Positions 1 through 5,845 are shown, counted from the first letter of the stretch. The stretch: 6,564 nucleotides of DNA from an uncultured Clostridia bacterium (GCA_948663505.1 CAPNAQ010000101.1:1-6564), one strand, 5' to 3'. Translations and numbers: made by a program. Notes: generated from the letters alone by a model not told the origin.

Positions 1-16
1 ATTTCTTATTTAAATC

Positions 17-22
17 TATAAT
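17..22 (+). promoter_or_regulatory. Consensus -10 box for the amidase-domain gene
   Basis: A perfect TATAAT lies here. A start site about 7 bases downstream would leave a leader of roughly 18 bases before the TTG start at 47. The matching -35 box would fall at or beyond the left edge of the window and cannot be seen, so the promoter is only half supported. Confidence 0.5.
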
Positions 23-46
23 TAATAAATATAGGAGTTAACAAAA

Positions 47-544
47 TTGAAAGAAATATTTTATAATAGAGAAAAAGTATATGAATATGCAAAGACATGG
101 GCATATAAAAGAAATCCCCAATATTACAATTTTGATAATGTAGGAGGAGATTGTACTAGTTTTGTTTCACAATGTATATATGCTGGTTCAGGAATAATGA
201 ATTACTCTAAACAAAATGGGTGGTATTATATTGATGGAAATAGAAAATCACCATCTTGGAGTGGAGTAGAGTTTTTGCATAGTTTTTTGACAACTAATAA
301 ATCTATAGGTCCTAGAGCAAAAGAAGTAGAGATAACTGATATAGATATTGCAGATATAGCTCAATTATCATTTGATGGAATAAAGTTTTCACATACTTTG
401 GTTATTACAAAAATTGATAATAAATTTGATTTGGATAATATTTTTATTAGTTCACATACATTTGATTCTTTTAATAAAAGAATTGCAGAATATAACTTTG
501 AAAAAATAAGATTTATTCATATAGAGAAAGTTATTACAGGATAG
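47..544 (+). CDS. Amidase-domain (papain-like fold) protein, Amidase_6 type
   Basis: A 165-residue protein resembling the 'putative amidase domain' family (Pfam Amidase_6), small papain/NlpC-like proteins common in spore-forming Firmicutes. The family signature lies near the N-terminus: YNREKVYEYAKTWAYKRNP (6-24), then FDNVGGDCTSFVSQC (29-43). Cys36 is the likely nucleophile, and His116 in FSHTLVIT is a candidate for the catalytic His. The start is TTG at 47, chosen because AGGAG (33-37) lies 9 bases upstream and the family motif begins at residue 6. There is no signal peptide or membrane segment, so it is either cytoplasmic or exported by another route. Length fits a stand-alone domain. The substrate is unknown; cleavage of peptide or cell-wall amide bonds is inference from the fold. 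A hairpin follows the stop codon, and the next gene has its own promoter, so it is probably transcribed alone. Confidence 0.8.
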   Translation: MKEIFYNREKVYEYAKTWAYKRNPQYYNFDNVGGDCTSFVSQCIYAGSGIMNYSKQNGWYYIDGNRKSPSWSGVEFLHSFLTTNKSIGPRAKEVEITDIDIADIAQLSFDGIKFSHTLVITKIDNKFDLDNIFISSHTFDSFNKRIAEYNFEKIRFIHIEKVITG

Positions 545-568
545 TATTTTATAAGTTAATAGTGGTAG

Positions 569-602
569 TTATAGAAAAAAGATATATGTCTTTTTTCTAT
601 AA
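569..602 (+). terminator. Perfect 14-bp hairpin after the amidase-domain gene
   Basis: Bases 569-582 pair perfectly with 589-602 around a 6-base loop (TATATG). The 3' arm contains a run of six T and is followed by AT-rich sequence rather than a clean T tract. It begins 25 bases after the stop codon, where an intrinsic terminator is expected. The A6/T6 arms could serve both directions. No other role is evident. Confidence 0.6.
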
Positions 603-646
603 TAATTTATTAGCCATAAAAAACAAAACTGAAAGGAAAATCAAAC

Positions 647-675
647 TTGCAAAAGTTTACTAAATATGGTAAAAT
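647..675 (+). promoter_or_regulatory. Promoter of the CmpB-like membrane protein gene
   Basis: TTGCAA (647-652) and TAAAAT (670-675) are separated by 17 bases, with an extended -10 TG at 667-668. This is a good sigma-A type promoter. The start site would be near 682, giving a 5' leader of about 50 bases. The -10 box lies inside the first copy of a 12-bp direct repeat (662-673, repeated at 679-690), which could be a tandem protein-binding site. Confidence 0.6.
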
Positions 676-690
676 TACAAATATGGTAAA
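662..690 (+). repeat. 12-bp direct repeat AAATATGGTAAA, two copies 17 bp apart
   Basis: The same 12 bases occur at 662-673 and 679-690. The first copy overlaps the -10 box and the second covers the predicted start site of the promoter at 647-675. The position suits an operator, but the sequence is AT-rich and low in complexity, so chance duplication is possible. Confidence 0.4.
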
Positions 691-732
691 TATTAATGAA
701 ATAGAAAAACATAGCAGAGTCAGGAGATATAA

Positions 733-1284
733 ATGAAAAATGCAAGTTTAGTAGAGATAAACAAACTGACACAAAAGCAAAAAATAGTATTATACTTTTT
801 TATATATGCGTTTCTAGGTTGGTTACTAGAAACAATATATTGCATTGTTACATTAGGAGTATTTAATAAGAGAGGTTTTTTATATGGACCAATATGTCCA
901 ATATATGGATTTGGAGCAATTATATTAATACTATGTTTAAAGAATATTAAAACAAATACGATAGGTAAATTTTTTATAGGAATGATAGCATTTACAATAT
1001 TTGAATATATAGTTTCTTTATTGTTAGAAAAATTATTTGGTCTAAGATGGTGGGATTATACAAATGAACCTTTAAATTTTCAAGGAAGAATAAGTTTATC
1101 ATTTTCTATTGCTTGGGGGATAGTAGGAGTAATTTTTGTTGAAAAAATTCATCCATTTGTAAAGTCAAAAATTGAAAAAATAACATTTTTATGGTCTAAG
1201 AAAAGATTTAGAGTTATTATTTGTATATTAGTATGTATAATTCTCATGGATCTTATATTTTCAGTAATAAAATATATACAATGA
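733..1284 (+). CDS. CmpB-family putative ABC transporter permease (membrane protein)
   Basis: A 183-residue integral membrane protein of the family annotated as 'putative ABC transporter permease' (Pfam ABC_trans_CmpB). Five hydrophobic segments are visible at about 19-40, 57-70, 78-100, 120-137 and 160-178. Family motifs are FLGWLLETIY (27-36), RGFLYGPICPIYGFG (47-61), and the conserved stretch with RWWDY (105-109) and GRISL.FS.AWG (118-129) leading into IHPF (139-142). The ATG at 733 has AGGAG (722-726) six bases upstream. Its function is not established; despite the family name, no ATPase partner is seen nearby. It has its own promoter and no clear terminator, so transcription could run towards the tRNA gene 34 bases after the stop. 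Length and motifs look intact. Confidence 0.85.
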   Translation: MKNASLVEINKLTQKQKIVLYFFIYAFLGWLLETIYCIVTLGVFNKRGFLYGPICPIYGFGAIILILCLKNIKTNTIGKFFIGMIAFTIFEYIVSLLLEKLFGLRWWDYTNEPLNFQGRISLSFSIAWGIVGVIFVEKIHPFVKSKIEKITFLWSKKRFRVIICILVCIILMDLIFSVIKYIQ

Positions 1285-1310
1285 TAAATCTATTTTAACT
1301 TGTAGATAAT
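1281..1310 (+). promoter_or_regulatory. Possible tRNA-Thr promoter
   Basis: GATAAT (1305-1310) lies 8 bases before the tRNA 5' end, with a weak ATGATA (1281-1286) 18 bases upstream overlapping the preceding stop codon. It would start transcription within a few bases of the mature tRNA. The -35 match is poor. Confidence 0.35.
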
Positions 1311-1318
1311 TTGCATGT

Positions 1319-1394
1319 GCCAATATAGCTCAGTAGGTAGAGCAACAGATTCGTAACCTGTAGGTCGGCAGTTCGATTCTGCCTATTGGCTCCA
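1319..1394 (+). tRNA. tRNA-Thr(CGU), CCA encoded
   Basis: A complete cloverleaf can be folded by hand. The acceptor stem is GCCAATA (1319-1325) with TATTGGC (1384-1390), then discriminator T1391 and encoded CCA (1392-1394). The D arm is GCTC (1328-1331) with GAGC (1340-1343). The anticodon stem is 1345-1349 with 1357-1361, around the loop TTCGTAA. The T arm is GGCAG (1367-1371) with CTGCC (1379-1383), around TTCGATT. The anticodon CGT (1352-1354) reads ACG, threonine. The base of the anticodon stem has an A-C mismatch (A1349, C1357; positions 31 and 39), which is unusual. The gene is followed by a recombinase module, so its 3' end may be an integration site. Confidence 0.93.
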
Positions 1395-1404
1395 TTAAGT
1401 AAAA

Positions 1405-1420
1405 TCGTCGCACCAGACGA
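1405..1420 (+). other. Small 5-bp hairpin just after the tRNA
   Basis: TCGTC (1405-1409) pairs with GACGA (1416-1420) around a 6-base loop. It lies between the tRNA 3' end and the terminator. It is locally GC-richer than its surroundings and could be part of a recombination site or of tRNA 3' trailer processing. Neither role can be shown from one sequence. Confidence 0.3.
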
Positions 1421-1430
1421 AAGTATTGAT

Positions 1431-1458
1431 AAATCAACTGTAAAAGGTTGATTTTTTT
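1431..1458 (+). terminator. Intrinsic terminator between tRNA-Thr and the recombinase module
   Basis: AAATCAAC (1431-1438) pairs with GTTGATTT (1447-1454) around an 8-base loop, and the 3' arm runs into seven T (1452-1458). It would end the tRNA transcript. It also sits 37 bases before the next gene, with no clear promoter in between, so expression of that gene may depend on read-through. A near-identical terminator lies at 6167-6196, also just before a small gene. Confidence 0.75.
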
Positions 1459-1494
1459 AATACCTTTATCTTGAAAAAGAGAGGATGGTGTGGT

Positions 1495-1782
1495 ATGATT
1501 AGTATCGTTAAGAAGAAAAACAAGATTAAAAGAGAATTGCTCTCTAAAATTGAATGGGCTTGTAGTTTGAATACTATAAAACTTGAACACGAAATGATAT
1601 TTGAAGGTTGTTTAAGAATTATAGAACATACAAACTTAGCGTATGTAGAACCACATAGAGTAATCATTAAAGATAAGTTATTTTTATTCTTTAATGAATG
1701 TGATTACTTTTATGTGGGAGATTTAAGGTATAAATACCCTTTATCTCAGTTAAAAGACTACATAGAAAGGAGAGATTTATAA
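1495..1782 (+). CDS. Small unrecognised protein upstream of the recombinase
   Basis: A 95-residue protein that I do not recognise. I chose the ATG at 1495 because GAGG (1481-1484) lies 10 bases upstream; the same frame also opens at a TTG at 1471 with no Shine-Dalgarno site, which would add eight residues. The N-terminus is basic (ISIVKKKNKIKRE). The middle (EHEMIFEGCLRIIEH) and the C-terminal half look like a small alpha/beta domain with alternating hydrophobic residues. There is no signal peptide or membrane segment. Its stop codon is one base before the recombinase ATG at 1784, and the recombinase Shine-Dalgarno site lies inside its last codons, so the two are almost certainly cotranscribed and translationally coupled. 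A role as accessory factor or regulator of the recombinase is inference from this arrangement only. Confidence 0.65.
   Translation: MISIVKKKNKIKRELLSKIEWACSLNTIKLEHEMIFEGCLRIIEHTNLAYVEPHRVIIKDKLFLFFNECDYFYVGDLRYKYPLSQLKDYIERRDL
1766..1774 (+). promoter_or_regulatory. Recombinase ribosome binding site
   Basis: AAAGGAGAG ends 9 bases before ATG 1784. It decides the recombinase start: the longest open stretch nearby begins at an internal ATG (1833) with no such site and lacks the catalytic serine motif. The motif is encoded only in the frame that starts at 1784. Confidence 0.8.
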
Positions 1783-1783
1783 A

Positions 1784-3577
1784 ATGAACAATGAAAGAAA
1801 AATTGCAGGAATTTATATTCGTGTAAGTACAGATGATCAAGTTAGAGAACGGATTTAGCTTAGCAGAACAAAAGGAAAAACTATTACAACTTTGTAAATT
1901 TAAAGAATATGAAGTATTTAAGATTTATGAAGACGCTGGAATATCAGCAAAAAACATGAAAGATAGACCAGCATTTCAAGAAATGTTAGCAGATATGAAA
2001 CAAGGAAAAATTAATTACATTGTAGCTTATAAATTAGACAGGGTTACTCGTTCAGTTCGTGATTTAGAAGAACTTATTGCACAATTAGAAATGCATAATT
2101 GCTATCTTGTTTGTGATAAAGACGATGTAAATACTAGCACAGCTAATCGGTAGATTTTTTGTAAGAATGTTAACAGTATTATCACAATTAGAAATTGAGA
2201 TAGTAAGTGAAAGGACAAAGTTTGGATTAAATGGTGCAATAAAATCTGGACATTTACCTGGAATTGTACCATTAGGCTATAAAAAAGATAACAATAAGAA
2301 AACTGTAATAGATGAAACTACAAAAGATGTAGTAATTAGAATATTCAATATGTATTTAGAGGGAAAAAGCTATCAACAAATAAGTAATACATTAAATAAA
2401 GAAAAAGTATTAGCACCGAAACATTGGAGAGATACAACTATTATGAAAATGATAGATAATAAAGTCTATATGGGATATTATGAAAAAGGAAAGTCTAATA
2501 ATAAAGATACTCTAGTTTATATGAATGTTGTAGAGCCAATAATCAGTCGTGCTATGTGGAACGAGGCACAACATCAAAAAGAGAAAAATCAAAGAAGTTA
2601 TACAAGAGATAGAGTTTATATATTCTTTCAAAAATTAAAATGTCCTAAATGCAATAGAATAATGAAATGTAAGGGCTCTGGAGGCACAAAGAAAAAATAT
2701 ATGTACTATACTTGTGAGCATTGCAAGACATATTACAGAGAAGATAAAATCGAAGAATGTTTGCAAAGATTTATTCTTGAGTTAGTCGAATATGATATGG
2801 CAGTTAAGAAATATTTTTTACCAATACTAGCTGATAAAAAAGAAACAAAAACAGAAAAACTAGACCAAGAAATTGACACATTACGAAAACAAAAAGAAAG
2901 AATAAGAAAGGCTTATGTAAGTGGTATAGTTGAAATGGAAGATTTCTCTGAAGATTATAAAATTATTGAAGAAAAAATAAACATTTTAGAAACAAAAAAA
3001 TATGAAAAACTTAATACAAATAGTTTATCATTTACCCCACAACAGTTAATGGCTGATAGAGATATTGAAAGAGAAAAACTAATAAAAGATAACAAATTAA
3101 ATGAAACTTTAAAACAAGAATGGAACAAAAAATCGAAAGAAGAAAAGCAAGAATTTATTTCAAAATTTATTGAATCAATGACATTATTAAAGAACAAAAA
3201 ACGGAGAATTTTACATTGATAAAATAAATTTTAGAAGTAGTTATATTGAACAACTAACAAAATTTTTTGCATTAGGAATAGCAGATGTTTTTGTACCTGT
3301 CGAGGTGAATGAACAAGAAAAAGAAATTAGGACAAGTGTTAATATAAATCAAGAACAATTAGATGATTATATTGAAAGACTTAACAAAGAATTTGAAATA
3401 GAATTTTACGAATTATTTTCAAAAAATGTGAATGAAAATGAAGAAGAAATTGAAATAAAATTGAACAAAGAAAAACAAAAATTGATAAGATTAGTTGCTA
3501 TAAAAAATGATAAGAAATTTTCAAAATCTAAAAAAGAAAATTATAAAATTGGAGCAGTAATTAGTAATCAAAAATAA
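1784..3577 (+). CDS. Large serine recombinase, frame interrupted by three +1 shifts at CGG
   Basis: Read through with one base skipped at each of three places, this gives a 596-residue large serine recombinase, a site-specific DNA integrase/excisionase. The resolvase domain (about 6-150) has IYIRVSTDDQ with catalytic Ser15 and Arg13, then KLDRVTRS and the E-helix region LSQLEIEIVSERT. The recombinase domain follows (about 155-265). Next come a zinc ribbon with CPKC (286-289) and CEHC (310-313), a coiled coil (about 357-407) and a lysine/glutamate-rich tail. The breaks come after residues 22, 121 and 472. The skipped base is C1850, C2148 and C3202, or the base before each. Restored sequence is family-like at each join: VREGFSLAEQ, TANGRFFVRML, NKKGEFYID. 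The frame returns to the original phase after the third shift, and no other stop or indel is seen. Ordinary decay and artefact are alternatives. Neighbours (tRNA-Thr upstream, coupled small gene) suit an integrated element. Confidence 0.85.
1847..1853 (+). other. +1 frameshift site 1 (GAA CGG A)
   Basis: From ATG 1784 the frame reads ...VRE, then CGG, ATT, TAG. Skipping C1850 gives GAA GGA TTT AGC, restoring the EGFSL motif that is highly conserved in large serine recombinases. Removing one A instead gives GAC GGA (Asp-Gly), also acceptable, so the exact extra base is ambiguous. Without the shift the product stops after 24 residues. Confidence 0.85.
2145..2151 (+). other. +1 frameshift site 2 (AAT CGG T)
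   Basis: The frame entered after site 1 reads ...STAN, then CGG, TAG. Skipping C2148 gives AAT GGT AGA TTT TTT, restoring NGRFFVRML, the conserved segment after the catalytic core. Removing T2147 instead gives AAC GGT, the same Asn-Gly. CGG is directly followed by a stop codon in the incoming frame, a context known to favour recoding elsewhere. Confidence 0.85.
3199..3205 (+). other. +1 frameshift site 3 (AAA CGG A)
   Basis: The incoming frame reads ...KNKK, then CGG AGA ATT TTA CAT TGA. Skipping C3202 gives AAA GGA GAA TTT TAC ATT, continuing as GEFYIDKINFRSS and open to 3577. Removing one A from the A6 run 3196-3201 instead gives AAC GGA (Asn-Gly), so simple homopolymer slippage is a competing explanation at this site. 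Without the shift the protein loses its last 124 residues. Confidence 0.8.
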
Positions 3578-3584
3578 AGAATTA

Positions 3585-3655
3585 GAGGAAAAATTCAAAC
3601 TAAGTACAATTTTTGTACCCCCATACACTTCCTAACAAGCACTGAATTTTTCCTC
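3585..3655 (+). other. Structured region: 13-bp inverted repeat enclosing a second hairpin
   Basis: Bases 3585-3597 (GAGGAAAAATTCA) are perfectly complementary to 3643-3655. Inside, GTACAA (3604-3609) pairs with TTGTAC (3613-3618) around a 3-base loop, followed by a C-rich single-stranded stretch. It starts 8 bases after the recombinase stop. There is no T tract after the outer stem, so it is not a standard terminator. It could be a structured RNA, an element end or a recombination site. Nothing decides between these. Confidence 0.55.
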
Positions 3656-3657
3656 CC

Positions 3658-3691
3658 TAGTCAAAATTCGGATTTTGGGACTAAGTCCCAA
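3658..3691 (+). other. Two mutually exclusive hairpins
   Basis: CAAAAT (3662-3667) pairs with ATTTTG (3672-3677) around TCGG; with a GG bulge the stem can extend so that TAGTC (3658-3662) pairs with GACTA (3679-3683). Alternatively TTGGGAC (3675-3681) pairs with GTCCCAA (3685-3691) around TAA. The two folds share bases 3675-3683 and cannot coexist. This pattern occurs in regulatory RNAs and in the ends of some mobile elements. No T tract follows. Confidence 0.4.
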
Positions 3692-3719
3692 GCCCTTTAT
3701 AAAATAGTTTGTAGAATTA

Positions 3720-3748
3720 ATGAAAAAATTGAAAAATTATGATATACT
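3720..3748 (+). promoter_or_regulatory. Extended -10 promoter of the MATE transporter gene
   Basis: TGATATACT (3740-3748) is an extended -10 with a good TATACT core. A weak ATGAAA (3720-3725) lies 17 bases upstream as -35. The predicted start, near 3755, falls just before the palindrome at 3758-3770, giving a leader of about 80 bases. Confidence 0.55.
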
Positions 3749-3757
3749 TTAATCTAC

Positions 3758-3770
3758 TAGACAGTGTCTA
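3758..3770. promoter_or_regulatory. Palindromic operator-like site TAGACA-G-TGTCTA
   Basis: A perfect 6-1-6 inverted repeat begins 9 bases after the -10 box, at or just after the predicted start site. A repressor bound here would block initiation or early elongation. The length, single central base and position resemble operators of TetR-family repressors of efflux pumps, but no such regulator is encoded in this window. The repressor family is inference. Confidence 0.55.
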
Positions 3771-3836
3771 ATAAATTAAAAGAAAAAATCAAATTATATA
3801 AAAAAGAAGTAATTAAATAAAGAAAAGGAATGAGAA

Positions 3837-5018
3837 ATGAATAGATTATTAAGAATAAGTTTTGATACTTTATTAACATCAGTTACTCCTATTCTTGGGT
3901 GGTTTTTGCTAGGAATTTTAGTAGATAAAAATTTAATCAATATATTTTCACTCATATACCCAATGCAATTTGTTATAAGTGCTATAAAAAGTATTTTTGG
4001 TACAGGAGCTAATATAAGTGCTATTAGAGATAAAAACAAAGAAAGTATATTTTCAGGAGTAGTATTAGGATCCGTATTCGGAATGATAATATTGGGTATT
4101 ATTGTATTAAATATGGATAAATACATAGCTTTTATGAATATGGATATAGAAACTTATAAAACATTTGCAATGTATGGATTAATTCAAATGTTTTTACAAT
4201 TATTATTGAATTTATCTTTATGCAAATTATATTATGAAAATGATAATAAAAGAGCGAATAAATATAGTTTTTGCTTTAATTTAATAAATTTTTCTTCTTT
4301 AATAATTATGAGTATTATAACAAAAGAACAAATAGTAATTGCAAGTATATCAATCATAATTACTACTATTTTTACTATAGTTATGATGACTAGATTAGTA
4401 CAAAAAACAAAGCTTAAAATTAACTTAATCAATTGTATAAAATACGATTCTGTATATTTATTTGCAGAGATAAGTATGTTTATAATTTATCTATTTGGAT
4501 TTAAAAATTCATTTAATTTTGGAGAAAAATATATTTTAGCTACTTCATTTGCAACTTTAATAACAGATACTCAATGGGATATATCTAGTGCAATAAAAAC
4601 TGTAGCACAAATTGATATTGCTAAAAGATTATTCTCATACAAAGAGCATATGAAAAATAGTAGAAAGTTAATTTATCTATTAATTATATCTACTTTTATA
4701 ATGGGACTAATATTATATCCAAGTTATAAAGTTGATATAACAGCTACATTACTTATAGTAGGAATTGAATTGATATCTTTATATATGTATCCAACATATA
4801 TTACAAAATTAACTTGTATTCAACTTGAATATTCTGCTATAAAAGCTACCATTAGTAAGCAGATTGCAAATATATTAAGAGTTTGTTGTTCTTTTATACC
4901 ATCACCATTTTGTACTTCCATTGGATTAGCTATTTCTGTTATATATCAACTAGTGTCAACGCAATGTATAATTCAAAAAAATAAACTCAATTTAGAAATA
5001 AGTCAAAAGAATTTATAA
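3837..5018 (+). CDS. MATE-family efflux transporter
   Basis: A 393-residue polytopic membrane protein resembling MATE (multidrug and toxic compound extrusion) transporters of Clostridia, Na+- or H+-driven exporters of cationic drugs. About ten to twelve hydrophobic segments are seen, for example at 12-30, 34-56, 71-92, 112-128, 144-161, 167-185, 205-221, 278-296, 301-320 and 357-374. The central stretch TDTQWDISSAIKTVAQIDI (243-261) and the tail are family-like. At 393 residues it is somewhat shorter than the usual 440-460, with the C-terminal half more compact, but no frame break is visible. ATG 3837 has AAAGGA (3824-3829) seven bases upstream. A dedicated promoter and palindromic operator suggest inducible expression. 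The MATE assignment is from overall resemblance; a related flippase of the same superfamily is possible. The substrate is unknown. Confidence 0.7.
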   Translation: MNRLLRISFDTLLTSVTPILGWFLLGILVDKNLINIFSLIYPMQFVISAIKSIFGTGANISAIRDKNKESIFSGVVLGSVFGMIILGIIVLNMDKYIAFMNMDIETYKTFAMYGLIQMFLQLLLNLSLCKLYYENDNKRANKYSFCFNLINFSSLIIMSIITKEQIVIASISIIITTIFTIVMMTRLVQKTKLKINLINCIKYDSVYLFAEISMFIIYLFGFKNSFNFGEKYILATSFATLITDTQWDISSAIKTVAQIDIAKRLFSYKEHMKNSRKLIYLLIISTFIMGLILYPSYKVDITATLLIVGIELISLYMYPTYITKLTCIQLEYSAIKATISKQIANILRVCCSFIPSPFCTSIGLAISVIYQLVSTQCIIQKNKLNLEISQKNL

Positions 5019-5024
5019 AAACTA

Positions 5025-5053
5025 TTGATATAAGAACAAAAGTTTGGTACAAT
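5025..5053 (+). promoter_or_regulatory. Strong promoter of the PemK/MazF-like gene
   Basis: TTGATA (5025-5030) and TACAAT (5048-5053) are 17 bases apart, with an extended -10 TG at 5045-5046. It starts 6 bases after the MATE stop codon and gives a leader of only about 20 bases, carrying AAGGAG (5065-5070). The toxin-like gene can therefore be expressed independently of the transporter. Confidence 0.75.
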
Positions 5054-5080
5054 ATGTGAAATGCAAGGAGTGATTATTAT

Positions 5081-5812
5081 ATGAAACAGGCTTATATAAA
5101 TTGTTTGAAAACATTAAGAAAATTTAGAAAAAATCTAAAAGTAGATAAAGATATAAAAAGAGGAAAACTATATTTTACTTGGCTTACAGATAAAACAGAA
5201 AAAATAGCAAATGAAAAAGATGAGAATTATATTTATAAAAATATTGTGAAATATGCATTATGCAACTTTAAAATAGATGATTTTAGCTATAAAAAGGCAA
5301 ATAAAGCATTAAAAAAAGTAATTGATAATAACTATATTCTAAAAAAGAATTATCGCATTTTCAATAATCCAAATATTTCTTTTGAAGATACAATGTTAAT
5401 AATGAAAAAGATTTTATTAAAAAGAGGTAATGTTGTATGGATTGATTTCGGTTTTAATATTGGAAATGAATTTGGAGGAATGCATCCAGCAGTTATTTTA
5501 AAAAATTTTGACAAAGATATATTTGTATTGCCTGTATCTTCTAAGAAACCTATAGAATATGAAAAACTAGAAAAAGAGTTCGAAGAAGGTAAAATATCGC
5601 AAGAAGAATGTAAGAAGAGAAAAGACAAAATAACTGAAATTGTACAATTAAATAATATAATTGGTTTTAAAGAGATGACTAGATGGGCAAATATAACAAG
5701 AATAAGAAAAGTTAGTATATTAAGATTAAACTTTTCTGGAACAATAGGAAGAATAGATGGAGAATACATAAATACAATATCAAGCAAAATTAGTAAAGAA
5801 TTTGGTGTATAA
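5081..5812 (+). CDS. PemK/MazF-like protein with long N-terminal extension
   Basis: A 243-residue protein. Residues 114-243 match the PemK/MazF fold, whose known members are mRNA endonuclease toxins: RGNVVWIDFG (115-124), IGNEFGGMHPAVIL (127-140), VLPVSS (149-154) and C-terminal IGRIDGEYINTI (232-243 region). The Arg of the usual GG.RP catalytic motif is His135, and the usual Thr of the AAIT-type strand is Ser153, so activity may be altered or lost. A charged insert of about 30 residues (157-187, EYEKLEKEFEEGKISQEECK and on) separates the central strands. Residues 1-113 are lysine-rich and mostly helical, of unknown function; typical MazF is only about 110 residues. ATG 5081 has AAGGAG ten bases upstream. 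No separate antitoxin gene is adjacent; the N-terminal part could replace one, but that is speculation. Confidence 0.75.
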   Translation: MKQAYINCLKTLRKFRKNLKVDKDIKRGKLYFTWLTDKTEKIANEKDENYIYKNIVKYALCNFKIDDFSYKKANKALKKVIDNNYILKKNYRIFNNPNISFEDTMLIMKKILLKRGNVVWIDFGFNIGNEFGGMHPAVILKNFDKDIFVLPVSSKKPIEYEKLEKEFEEGKISQEECKKRKDKITEIVQLNNIIGFKEMTRWANITRIRKVSILRLNFSGTIGRIDGEYINTISSKISKEFGV

Positions 5813-5816
5813 AATC

Positions 5817-5845
5817 TTGACTTATGTAATAAAATATAGTATCAT
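5817..5845 (+). promoter_or_regulatory. Promoter of the tandem-hairpin RNA
   Basis: TTGACT (5817-5822) and TATCAT (5840-5845) are separated by exactly 17 bases. It begins 5 bases after the PemK/MazF-like stop codon. The predicted start, near 5852, leads straight into the three hairpin modules and no Shine-Dalgarno/ATG pair of note, which supports a non-coding transcript. Confidence 0.65.

Noticed and set aside
1330..1590. Minus-strand ORF of 86 residues ending in GRIELPTYRLRICCSTY
   Set aside because: Its C-terminal part is the antisense of the tRNA-Thr gene, a common false ORF; it also overlaps the terminator and the small gene at 1495.
1833..2153. Independent 106-residue protein starting at ATG 1833
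   Set aside because: It lacks a ribosome binding site and the catalytic serine motif, and its first codons (MIKLEN) are an out-of-frame reading of the real N-terminus. It is the second piece of the recombinase.
3305..3577. Separate 90-residue gene starting MNEQEKEIRT
   Set aside because: The same frame joins to the recombinase through GEFYIDKINF once the +1 shift at 3202 is allowed, and there is no good ribosome binding site before this ATG. It is the recombinase C-terminus.
3794..4126. Minus-strand ORFs opposite the MATE gene (also 4232-4432) and opposite the PemK-like gene (5350-5787)
   Set aside because: They are antisense shadows of well-supported genes, with hydrophobic or low-complexity composition and no ribosome binding sites that I can see.
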